Source of the DNA: Bacillota bacterium
Lineage (GTDB): Bacteria > Bacillota > Clostridia > Lachnospirales > Lachnospiraceae
DNA length: 24,556 nt
Direction: 5' to 3'
NCBI GenBank assembly: GCA_023415595.1
Contig: JAEZJW010000212.1
Location: 1 to 24,556, forward strand
The notes under the pieces are model-generated. The model saw only the letters and a program-made list of their open reading frames with translations. It was not told the DNA's origin and did not search any database. The stretch's first letter is position 1. Each line of letters begins with the position of its first letter. Below, one piece after another: positions 9,490 through 16,207 of this stretch. Both the position numbers and the translations under genes were made by a program.

Positions 9490-11460
9490 ATGAAAAATAG
9501 ATATTCACTTGGATTTATAAAGAGAATTGGATTTGGAATCCTACTGGCTTTCATCTCAGTACTGATCAGCTTTATCCTGTTGCAGAACATTTCAAACAAG
9601 AAGGGTAAAGAGGATAAACTGATTATTAACATCTTCGGCAGACAGAGGATGTATACCCAGATGATAGCCAAGGATTCCAGCAGCCTATATGCACTGATGA
9701 GGGATCTGGAGGATGCGAGAATCAGCTATTCTGACTTTGATGTCAGGACTAAATATAAGGAATATAAAGATAACATAAGAAATGCAAAACACGAGTTCAC
9801 TATGACCCTGAAAGCATTGGAGGAGGGATATCTTCAGATTGCAGAAGATCGCATTGATATCAGAAGCTCGATTGAAGAAGTGGCACCCTACCTGGATGAT
9901 ATCAAAGCTTTATGGGAGAATTTCGGTCAGTCCATTCAAGTCATGATCCAAACGGAGGATATCACGGATCAGATGGTGGAGGCTGCTACCTATATCAACC
10001 TTAATAATGTGAAGCTTCTGGAGCTGTGCGATCAGATTCAGCAGATCATCCTTACAGATTCGATAGAAACCTCCCAGGCTTTGGCATCAGTGTTCTATCT
10101 TCTGATTGGTATCTTAAGTATTATTACGGTTATTGCAATCATTAACCTGATGAAGTTCATAGTACTTCCGTTTAATCGCCTTTACCGGGGGATCTCAGAT
10201 ATCGGGTTGGAGCACTATCAAATCAAACCGGTGCTTCCTACCGGTAAGAAGGTTATGCCTGTGTTGGAAGAGATCAACACGATGTTTCTGAAGATCAACA
10301 ATCTGATTAACCTGATTGAGGATATGAACAGCCATTCCTCTTTCTCGGACAGCTTAAACTATATTAATAAAACCTTCTCCCGGATCATCCCCTACAATTA
10401 TATCGGAATAGCTCTGCTGGATGATTCCAGGAAGCTGTTACGGGCCTCCTATGGTGTATCGGACGGTTCGGTCAGCGGAATGCCTGAAAGGATTGTTGGA
10501 CAGACCTGGCGGGTCACGGAGACCAGTCTCGGTAAGCTGATTGAGACCGGAGAAACCAGAATTATCAACGACCTTGAACAATACTGTGAGGGGAGACCGA
10601 TGAAGTCCTATAATCAGGTTATTCTGGAGTCCGGGATCAGATCCTCTATTACCTTACCCTTGAAGGTTTCGAATAAGCCGGTCGGGATTATCTTCTTCTC
10701 CAGTACCCGGAAGGATGCTTATAAGGAAGAGCATATAAATTTCCTTAAGACACTGGTGAACAGCATTGCCATCAGCTTTAATCAGAACATCTTCATCAAT
10801 GATCTGGTCTTCAGCAGTATTCTGGCACTCGCTAAACTGGCGGAAGCCAGGGATGAGGATACCGGGGAGCATTTGGACCGGATGAAGCAGTACTCCAGGC
10901 TGATCGCGGAGCTTTTGTATGAGAATGAGGTCTATCCCGGTGAGATTACACCGGAGTATTTTGACCAGATCGAGCGCTTCAGTCCCCTTCATGATATCGG
11001 TAAGGTCGGTATCCGGGACGGCATTCTGCTGAAACCGGGGAAACTGACCGAACATGAATTTGAAGAGATGAAGCAGCATACTCTGTACGGTGCCAGAGTG
11101 CTTCGTGCAGCGGAAGAGAATATTGCCAAAAGGGGCAGGCATCTCTTCGGGCTGGGTATAGAAATCGCTGAAGGTCACCATGAGAAGTGGGACGGAACCG
11201 GTTATCCTGCCGGAAAGAAGGGATTGGAGATTCCCTTAAGTGCCAGGATCGTAGCGCTTGCGGACGTCTTCGATGCCCTAACCAGCAAGCGTCCCTATAA
11301 GGAGGCATTTTCCTTCGATTTATCGATGAGTATACTGGAAGAGGGGAAGGGAAAGCATTTTGACCCGAATATCCTTGAGGTTTTCCTGGCCAATCGGTCA
11401 AGAGTGAAACAGATGTATGAGGAATCCGTAGGGCTGGAGAAGGATGAATTGGTTTCATAG
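9490..11460 (+). CDS. Membrane-bound HD-GYP cyclic-di-GMP phosphodiesterase with PilJ-like sensor and GAF domain
   Basis: The product is 656 residues. It has TM1 (11-32), an extracytoplasmic helical segment (about 35-198) containing NIFGRQRMYTQMIAKD, which resembles the PilJ-type methyl-accepting N-terminal domain, TM2 (199-222), a linker with a HAMP-like position, a GAF-like domain (about 280-430) and HD-GYP (about 440-640). HD-GYP metal and catalytic motifs are intact: His461, His501-Asp502 in HDIGKVGI, His530, His563-His564 and DGTGYP (568-573). It should hydrolyse cyclic-di-GMP in the cytoplasm in response to an outside or redox-type signal. A TAA in frame at 9484-9486 fixes ATG 9490 as the earliest start, leaving an unusually long 14-base gap after GGAGG. 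It lies directly after bceB but has its own promoter. Confidence 0.93.
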   Translation: MKNRYSLGFIKRIGFGILLAFISVLISFILLQNISNKKGKEDKLIINIFGRQRMYTQMIAKDSSSLYALMRDLEDARISYSDFDVRTKYKEYKDNIRNAKHEFTMTLKALEEGYLQIAEDRIDIRSSIEEVAPYLDDIKALWENFGQSIQVMIQTEDITDQMVEAATYINLNNVKLLELCDQIQQIILTDSIETSQALASVFYLLIGILSIITVIAIINLMKFIVLPFNRLYRGISDIGLEHYQIKPVLPTGKKVMPVLEEINTMFLKINNLINLIEDMNSHSSFSDSLNYINKTFSRIIPYNYIGIALLDDSRKLLRASYGVSDGSVSGMPERIVGQTWRVTETSLGKLIETGETRIINDLEQYCEGRPMKSYNQVILESGIRSSITLPLKVSNKPVGIIFFSSTRKDAYKEEHINFLKTLVNSIAISFNQNIFINDLVFSSILALAKLAEARDEDTGEHLDRMKQYSRLIAELLYENEVYPGEITPEYFDQIERFSPLHDIGKVGIRDGILLKPGKLTEHEFEEMKQHTLYGARVLRAAEENIAKRGRHLFGLGIEIAEGHHEKWDGTGYPAGKKGLEIPLSARIVALADVFDALTSKRPYKEAFSFDLSMSILEEGKGKHFDPNILEVFLANRSRVKQMYEESVGLEKDELVS

Positions 11461-11470
11461 TACATAACAA

Positions 11471-11505
11471 GGAAGCAGGAATGAATATGTTCCTGCTTCC
11501 ATTAT
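11471..11505 (+). terminator. Intrinsic terminator after the HD-GYP gene
   Basis: GGAAGCAGGAA (11471-11481) and TTCCTGCTTCC (11490-11500) form a perfect 11-bp stem with an 8-base loop, followed by ATTATTATG. The T tract is weak, but the stem is strong. It sits between convergent genes and may also protect the minus-strand vWA gene. Confidence 0.7.
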
Positions 11506-11557
11506 TATGTAAAGTGATTGACACAGGGATCAAATAGTACTAAACTTTATTTGGGGA

Positions 11558-12166
11558 TTAATGTCGTTTCTTGTTACGGAATTCATTAGGTATACGCATC
11601 TCACTGACTATGGAACAGACCTGCTGATACATCCGGTCAGTACCCTCTTCAGAGGCCTCATAACGGAAGGCACGGTCCGGTTGGATGCCAAGCTTATGGC
11701 TCTCCTTTGCTACATCGATATTCGCGCCCATGAAGATGAATTCCCAATGATAGATTTTCTGCTGCAGGGTAATCATATCGCTTACCCTATCGTAAGAGAA
11801 TTCCCTACTGGAGTTCTCCAGGCCATCCGTAGTGATTACGAAGATGATCTTCCCGGGACGGTTCTCTTCCGGGATATGGGACATGCGGAAGCCGACATCC
11901 AGGATGGTCTTACCAACCGCATCCAGAAGAGCGGTCGAACCTCGGGTGAAGTACTCCTTCTCGGTCAGAGTCACCTTACTGGCATCCACGCCATTATGCA
12001 GAATCTCATATTTGTCATCAAACAATACAGTGGTAAGTAAGGTCTGACCCAGCTTGCACTGGGATTTCAAAAAGCCATTAAAGCCTCCGATCGTATCGTT
12101 CGCCAGCCCGGACATCGAGCCGCTGCGGTCAAGTAAGAAGATGATTTCGGTTAAGTTCTGATTCAT
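11558..12166 (-). CDS. Cytoplasmic von Willebrand factor A (vWA) domain protein
   Basis: The product is 202 residues and is one vWA domain with almost nothing else. The MIDAS metal site is complete: DRSGS (Asp13, Ser15, Ser17), Thr78 in GSTALLD and Asp114 in TTDGLENSS. It therefore should bind Mg2+ or Mn2+ and a partner protein. There is no signal peptide or membrane helix. TerY-like vWA proteins of this size occur in stress and metal-resistance gene sets, but no ter genes are visible here. AAGGAAG precedes the ATG by six bases. The gene is divergent from the helix-turn-helix-like gene at 12331, across 164 bases that contain a large inverted repeat. A functional pairing is plausible but unproven. 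Confidence 0.87.
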   Translation of the reverse strand: MNQNLTEIIFLLDRSGSMSGLANDTIGGFNGFLKSQCKLGQTLLTTVLFDDKYEILHNGVDASKVTLTEKEYFTRGSTALLDAVGKTILDVGFRMSHIPEENRPGKIIFVITTDGLENSSREFSYDRVSDMITLQQKIYHWEFIFMGANIDVAKESHKLGIQPDRAFRYEASEEGTDRMYQQVCSIVSEMRIPNEFRNKKRH

Positions 12167-12204
12167 AGATAACTTCCTTTCTTTTAGTTGATGTTTGGAT
12201 TCAG

Positions 12205-12231
12205 TCAGAATATATTGACTAAGTATTCTGA
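12205..12231. promoter_or_regulatory. Candidate operator in the divergent vWA/HTH gap
   Basis: TCAGAATA (12205-12212) and TATTCTGA (12224-12231) are perfect 8-bp inverted arms with an 11-base spacer. The element lies between divergent genes, one of which encodes a putative helix-turn-helix protein. Binding by that protein is speculative. Confidence 0.35.
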
Positions 12232-12266
12232 TTGGGTACTTGGTTTAGTTTGATTGCTTCGATAGG

Positions 12267-12295
12267 TTGATTATATATTGTCTGAACGATAAAAT
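12267..12295 (+). promoter_or_regulatory. Sigma-A-type promoter for the gene at 12331
   Basis: TTGATT (12267-12272), a 17-base spacer and TAAAAT (12290-12295). Just downstream, GTCGC and GCGAC (12297-12301 and 12309-12313) form a small stem at the predicted transcription start. Confidence 0.55.
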
Positions 12296-12330
12296 GGTCG
12301 CTTCACAGGCGACAATATGGAGGGGTACCC

Positions 12331-13056
12331 TTGAATATTCAATTACTTCGTGAACTGGAAGCATACATAGAGCAGAATAGGGTGGAAGAACCCTGCCTAA
12401 TGCAGGAGCAGGCATGCTTCAGACCGCAGCTGCAGATTCCGCACCATATCATAGATGGAAGTATTAGGAACAAAGAGAATAAAGAGAATTTTGAAAATGT
12501 AGATAAGTTAGAGCCCGATTTCAGTGCCTTCCGCAGAGATAAGAACGAAATAGAGACTAGGGGTGAAGCATCAGCAGAGGAATCAGCAGCCTTCGGATTA
12601 AATGAGCCAAGTATTCAAAAATGCTTTTCTCGCAGTGCGCCAAGGGCCTCCGAGGCACCAAAGAAACCGAAAGAGCAGGACCTGGAAGAATACATTAAGA
12701 AACAAAAGAGTAAGGAAACCTTCAGCACGAAGCTGTTACAATACATCGATCAGACTGGTCTTAGTGATGCAGAGATTTATAAGCGTGCCGGGATCGACCG
12801 CAGACATTTCTCGAAGATCCGCTGTGATAAGGATTACCAGCCTAAAAAGGCAACGGTATTAGCCCTCTGCCTGGCCTTGCAGCTAGATGAGGGCAAGACG
12901 GCGGAGTTGTTAAGCCTGGCCGGATATTCCCTATCAAACGGGGATACCGGGGATCTGGTGGTTAAGTTCTGTATCGAGAGAAGGATCTATGACTTGATGG
13001 AAGTGAATGCGGCTCTCGATTACTTCGGGCAGAAGGCGATCGGGGTAGTGGGGTAA
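12331..13056 (+). CDS. Protein with disordered linker and HTH-like C-terminal domain
   Basis: The product is 241 residues with a TTG start supported by GGAGGGG five bases upstream. A short N-terminal helix (MNIQLLRELEAYIEQN) is followed by a charged, low-complexity linker (about 17-115), then a compact helical domain (about 125-241). The C-terminal block, with KRAGIDRRHFSKIRCDKDYQ, resembles an XRE-like helix-turn-helix. From memory it matches a conserved module found at the C-terminus of assorted Firmicutes proteins, including some macrodomain proteins. No enzyme motif is present. It is divergent from the vWA gene and convergent with the Nudix gene, ending only 12 bases from it. It could be a regulator or an adaptor; DNA binding is not proven. 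Confidence 0.75.
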   Translation: MNIQLLRELEAYIEQNRVEEPCLMQEQACFRPQLQIPHHIIDGSIRNKENKENFENVDKLEPDFSAFRRDKNEIETRGEASAEESAAFGLNEPSIQKCFSRSAPRASEAPKKPKEQDLEEYIKKQKSKETFSTKLLQYIDQTGLSDAEIYKRAGIDRRHFSKIRCDKDYQPKKATVLALCLALQLDEGKTAELLSLAGYSLSNGDTGDLVVKFCIERRIYDLMEVNAALDYFGQKAIGVVG

Positions 13057-13068
13057 GACTTGTGCGGA

Positions 13069-13452
13069 TTACTCCGATTTTAAGCGATCGATAATCTCTA
13101 GGTCAGCCGGTAACCAATGTACAGTATTTAAGCCATTATGAGAAAGCCACCTCGCATCATTATGTTCCACAAGCTTAATCTCACCACGGACTAAACTACA
13201 GATAAAGCAGTGCATCGTAAGATGAAAGGTCGGGTAATCATAATCTACGGTACATAGGAATTCATCAATTGAAATATCAACTTCAAGCTCTTCTCTGATT
13301 TCCCTGAGAAGGGCCTCTTCTTTCGTCTCACCGATTTCAATCTTGCCGCCGGGGAATTCCCAATAGTTGATATAGTCACCATATCCACGTTTTGTTGCCA
13401 ATATTAAGTTGTCCCTGACTATGATGGCTGCCACTACTTCAATGGTTTTCAT
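13069..13452 (-). CDS. Nudix hydrolase, MutT-like
   Basis: The product is 127 residues, starting at MKTIEVVAAIIVRDN with AGGGG eight bases upstream. The ATG at 13470 has no ribosome binding site. The Nudix box is almost complete: Gly36, Glu42, then REIREEL (50-56) with both catalytic glutamates. The usual Gly after REXXEE is Glu here. The N-terminal VVAAIIV plus WEFPGGK and a length near 130 fit the MutT/CTP-pyrophosphohydrolase group, which cleans oxidised or unwanted nucleoside triphosphates such as 8-oxo-dGTP. Substrate assignment within the family is uncertain. It has its own promoter and is divergent from the phospholipase C-like gene. Confidence 0.92.
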   Translation of the reverse strand: MKTIEVVAAIIVRDNLILATKRGYGDYINYWEFPGGKIEIGETKEEALLREIREELEVDISIDEFLCTVDYDYPTFHLTMHCFICSLVRGEIKLVEHNDARWLSHNGLNTVHWLPADLEIIDRLKSE

Positions 13453-13484
13453 TCGTATCGCCCCTGACATGCTGTTTGTTTTAT

Positions 13485-13513
13485 ATTATAACCTTTTAGT
13501 AAGAGTGTATCAA
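13485..13513 (-). promoter_or_regulatory. Sigma-A-type promoter for the Nudix gene
   Basis: On the minus strand TTGATA (13513-13508), a 17-base spacer and a perfect TATAAT (13490-13485), about 33 bases before the ATG at 13452. Confidence 0.65.
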
Positions 13514-13551
13514 GTTGCTTCAAATCTTAGCTAAGGGTCCTTTGTAAGAAG

Positions 13552-13580
13552 TTGCCAACATTACTTATCAATGATATAAT
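13552..13580 (+). promoter_or_regulatory. Sigma-A-type promoter for the phospholipase C-like gene
   Basis: TTGCCA (13552-13557), a 17-base spacer and a perfect TATAAT (13575-13580), about 42 bases before the ATG at 13623. Confidence 0.65.
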
Positions 13581-13622
13581 TCTATCAGTCAGACCTATTA
13601 TCACTGTTACGGAGGATTAATC

Positions 13623-14276
13623 ATGGCATCATGGATGGTACATTTCCGGGTTGCAGATGCGTTACTGGATGAGATCGGTGGAGATGCGGAGCAGTTCATC
13701 GTTGGGAATATCGGCCCGGATTGTGGGGAGCCGAATGAGGATTGGAGTAAGTTTAGTCCATCGACAGAAATATCCCATTGGAATCCTGATAAGAGCAAGC
13801 GGGGAATACAAAGTGAGGCATTCTACGATCAATATGTAAAGGATCATAGGAGTGACAGCAGATATAGCTTCTATGTGGGTTATTATGTCCATTTGCTGAC
13901 CGATATGCTGTGGAGCCTGATCATATATGAGCCGACAGAAGCTAAGTATCACGATCGACTGGAGCAGGACAGTAAATTTATCTGGGTAATCAAGGAGGAC
14001 TGGTATGATCTGGATGCTAAATATCTGAGGGATCATCCGAATTTCAGGACATTTCGGATCTTTGATAAGATTACATCCTTTCCGAATGTATACCTGGATT
14101 ATTACTCAGAAACCGCGATAGAGAGACAAATTAAGTATATTTCGAACTTTTATAATACTTATGAAAGTAACCTGGATAGGGTTTATCCTTACCTTTCCGA
14201 GGAGCAGATGAATGCCTTCGTAATCAGTGCAACAGACGAGATCAGGAAGGATTTGAAGCTTAAAAAGATACTTTAA
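13623..14276 (+). CDS. Zinc-dependent phospholipase C-like protein
   Basis: The product is 217 residues. It starts at MASWMVHFRVAD with GGAGG seven bases upstream. The N-terminal MVHFRVADALL, then FIVGNIGPDCGEPNED, a His near residue 52 and YYVHLLTDMLW (His90, Asp94) form the His/Asp pattern of the Zn-dependent phospholipase C-like family. There is no signal peptide, unlike secreted clostridial phospholipases, so it probably acts inside the cell as a small metal-dependent phosphohydrolase. The true substrate is unknown. A GNAT acetyltransferase gene follows after 72 bases on the same strand and may share its transcript. Confidence 0.8.
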   Translation: MASWMVHFRVADALLDEIGGDAEQFIVGNIGPDCGEPNEDWSKFSPSTEISHWNPDKSKRGIQSEAFYDQYVKDHRSDSRYSFYVGYYVHLLTDMLWSLIIYEPTEAKYHDRLEQDSKFIWVIKEDWYDLDAKYLRDHPNFRTFRIFDKITSFPNVYLDYYSETAIERQIKYISNFYNTYESNLDRVYPYLSEEQMNAFVISATDEIRKDLKLKKIL

Positions 14277-14310
14277 GGATTAGCAAATATTTTGTGAATA
14301 CCCGGATAAG

Positions 14311-14327
14311 GTTTGCAGTCTGCAAAC
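14311..14327 (+). repeat. Perfect hairpin before the GNAT gene
   Basis: GTTTGCA and TGCAAAC flank a three-base loop, giving a 7-bp perfect stem. It ends five bases before the AAGGAG of the acetyltransferase gene and has no T tract. It may modulate translation or mark an mRNA processing point. Confidence 0.5.
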
Positions 14328-14348
14328 TACATAAGGAGAGGACTAACT

Positions 14349-15254
14349 TTGAACAAAGTACCAAAAACGATTAACGGAGAGAGCTATACTCTGATCAGTG
14401 ACTATAAAGACAATGAGAAATACCGTCAGGACTTGAATAAGCTGGCGAGAAAAACCTATGCCTTTGATTTTGAGGACTGGTATCAGGCAGGATATTGGAA
14501 GGACAGGTATCGGCCGTATTCCCTGCTGCACAAGGAGGAGCTGGTCGCCAACGTCTCTGCGAATACCCTGGATTATCTGGTAGGCGGGGAACGGAAGACT
14601 TACCTTCAGATCGGAACAGTGATGACGGAGGAGACTTACCGTGGTAAGGGATTGAGCAGGACCTTGATGGAGATCGTTCTTAAGGAGTATGCGGACATGG
14701 AACTGATTTATCTGTATGCAAATGATTCCGTCCTGGAATTCTACCCGAAGTTCGGCTTCACCCCTGAGAAGGAATATGTTCACTCCAAGGTGATGCATAA
14801 GACAGGAAAGCAGCTTCCATACCGGAAGCTTGATATGAATTCCGATGAGGACAGAGCGCTGATCTATAAGCTGGTTGCGGACACTATGCCGATATCGGGA
14901 ATCTCCATGTTGGATAATCCGGGGCTTGTGATGTTCTATCTGACGAAATTCATGAGGGAAAATATCTACTATTTCGAGGAGCTTAAACTGGCAGCAGTTG
15001 CAGAGTTTGAGGATGATACGATATTTCTTTCGGAGGTATTCACATCCAACGAATTTATGCTGGAGGAGATCGTCCGGTCCCTGATGGACCGGGAGACGAT
15101 GAAGGTAGTGCTTGGGTTTACACCCGGAGATACGGAGGGCTATGATTGTGAACCGATCAATGAGGAGGGAAGTACCTTCTTCATTAAGAGAAATTCCCCG
15201 TTAAATATGTCTGTGCCGGGGAAGGGAAGATTCCCTGTTCTGTCCCATGCTTGA
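14349..15254 (+). CDS. GNAT-family N-acetyltransferase (Eis-like layout)
   Basis: The product is 301 residues from TTG 14349, chosen because AAGGAG lies ten bases upstream. The earlier in-frame TTG at 14313 falls inside a hairpin. The first half has the GNAT fold with the acetyl-CoA pyrophosphate loop YRGKGLSRTLM (about 97-107) preceded by the VMTEET strand, and FYPKFGF, a typical end of the GNAT core. The second half (about 150-301) has no motif I recognise and may be a second degenerate GNAT or substrate domain. The enzyme transfers acetyl groups from acetyl-CoA to an amine; the substrate is unknown. The unit ends at a clear terminator. Confidence 0.87.
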   Translation: MNKVPKTINGESYTLISDYKDNEKYRQDLNKLARKTYAFDFEDWYQAGYWKDRYRPYSLLHKEELVANVSANTLDYLVGGERKTYLQIGTVMTEETYRGKGLSRTLMEIVLKEYADMELIYLYANDSVLEFYPKFGFTPEKEYVHSKVMHKTGKQLPYRKLDMNSDEDRALIYKLVADTMPISGISMLDNPGLVMFYLTKFMRENIYYFEELKLAAVAEFEDDTIFLSEVFTSNEFMLEEIVRSLMDRETMKVVLGFTPGDTEGYDCEPINEEGSTFFIKRNSPLNMSVPGKGRFPVLSHA

Positions 15255-15262
15255 ATTTGTTT

Positions 15263-15288
15263 AAGGCTTCTTCGGAAGCCTTTTATTT
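15263..15288 (+). terminator. Intrinsic terminator after the GNAT gene
   Basis: AAGGCTTC and GAAGCCTT form a perfect 8-bp stem capped by a stable TTCG tetraloop, followed by TTATTT. Confidence 0.9.
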
Positions 15289-15476
15289 CGCTTATTTTTA
15301 AGCCAAATTGAATGTTCTAACCTGTGAAGCGGACGTAAGGTTCATTATTTGTGTATCCTAGGAAATCGATTACTTCAAATGTCCGCAGTAAGAATAGCAG
15401 CAGACAGATTCGCTCATATTAAGAATGTGACATTTTGTGGATTACGTACTTTTCAGAATGAGAGGTTGTGGACATC

Positions 15477-15695
15477 ATGAACAGAATGGAGAACAGTAAG
15501 GACAGAATGGTTGGCAGAATGAAGGAATCAGCCGGTAAGGCATTCGACCTTGAGGAGCTGGAGTTTAAGGGAAAGCTTCAGGCGATGAGGTCAGAAGTGG
15601 GAGATAAGCTGGAGGATCTTAAGGATGGTGCCTATGGCAAAGCAAATGAGCTGCTGGACAAGGTGAAGGAGAATAAGAGAGACAGCAGCTTCTAA
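15477..15695 (+). CDS. CsbD-family stress protein
   Basis: The product is 72 residues, highly charged and helical, with no Trp or Cys. The segment DLEELEFKGKLQAMRSEVGDK matches the core of the CsbD-like family, small general-stress proteins of unclear biochemical role. ATG 15477 is chosen, with GAGAGG about 11 bases upstream; GTG 15468 and ATG 15486 are alternatives. The GlsB-type membrane gene follows 28 bases after its stop, a typical stress pair. The 222-base gap before it holds the previous terminator and a long-range GCGGAC/GTCCGC inverted repeat (15329-15334 and 15381-15386), but no promoter that I trust. Confidence 0.85.
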   Translation: MNRMENSKDRMVGRMKESAGKAFDLEELEFKGKLQAMRSEVGDKLEDLKDGAYGKANELLDKVKENKRDSSF

Positions 15696-15723
15696 TCGCA
15701 GAATTAGGAAAGGAGGCATTCTT

Positions 15724-15993
15724 ATGCCAGAAATCAGTAACCTGTTTGTGTGGTTAATTCTAGGAGGACTATCCGGCTGGATCGCCAGTAAGATTACAGG
15801 ACGGGATGAACAGATGGGAGTTGGTATGAATCTGCTCGTAGGTATCATCGGAGCCTTCATCGGCGGATGGTTGGCCGGCATCTTCGGTCTCGGCCCGGCG
15901 ACAGGACTTAATCTCTGGAGCATCATTATCTCGGTGCTGGGAGCGGTTATCTTCCTATCGGTTGTGAAAGCCTTCAAAAACAGGCAGAAATAA
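15724..15993 (+). CDS. GlsB/YeaQ/YmgE-family stress-response membrane protein
   Basis: The product is 89 residues with three hydrophobic helices (about 7-22, 35-56 and 63-82) rich in Gly. The opening FVWLILGGLSGWIASKI and the following GMNLLVGIIGAFIGGWLAG are the transglycosylase-associated protein family signature. It is an inner-membrane protein of unknown biochemical function, usually induced by envelope or acid stress. AAAGGAGG precedes the ATG. It is cotranscribed with the CsbD gene and followed by a long hairpin terminator. Confidence 0.93.
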   Translation: MPEISNLFVWLILGGLSGWIASKITGRDEQMGVGMNLLVGIIGAFIGGWLAGIFGLGPATGLNLWSIIISVLGAVIFLSVVKAFKNRQK

Positions 15994-16003
15994 ATATAGC
16001 TAT

Positions 16004-16076
16004 AGCAGCTGTCCACTTAAAACTTGAATCGATTCCAAAGGGGATCGGAAGCTTCAGATGGATAGCTGCTTTTCCT
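16004..16076 (+). terminator. Long hairpin terminator after the stress-gene pair
   Basis: AGCAGCTGTCCA (16004-16015) pairs with TGGATAGCTGCT (16059-16070) over 12 positions with one G-U, and TTTTCC follows. The 43-base apical part contains two further palindromes, GAATCGATTC (16026-16035) and GAAGCTTC (16048-16055), so the folded end is much larger than an ordinary terminator. Confidence 0.75.
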
Positions 16077-16085
16077 TTACATGCA

Positions 16086-16114
16086 TTGATTTCTTCCATT
16101 AAGTGGAATATAAT
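16086..16114 (+). promoter_or_regulatory. Sigma-A-type promoter for the phosphoribosyltransferase-like gene
   Basis: TTGATT (16086-16091), a 17-base spacer and a perfect TATAAT (16109-16114). The predicted start is near 16121, giving a leader of about 87 bases. Confidence 0.65.
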
Positions 16115-16132
16115 ATAATTGACATCAGATAT

Positions 16133-16146
16133 GGAAGGATCCTTCC
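16133..16146. promoter_or_regulatory. 14-bp perfect palindrome just after the transcription start
   Basis: GGAAGGATCCTTCC is self-complementary and begins about 12 bases after the predicted start of the transcript for the gene at 16208. The position suits a repressor operator, but no binding protein is known. Confidence 0.4.
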
Positions 16147-16207
16147 GTTTCACTGTGAGACAAAGGGTAGAGAAGTTTTTCACTGATAAGAAGAAAAGGA
16201 GGCTATT

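Noticed and set aside
10654..11533. Long antisense ORFs (about 175-184 codons) opposite the HD-GYP gene
   Set aside because: They lie fully within a gene with intact domain motifs, have no sensible ribosome binding site or domain, and look like codon-bias shadows.
15301..15470. Promoter for the CsbD gene
   Set aside because: No hexamer pair with suitable spacing and match was found, and no sigma-B-like consensus was convincing.
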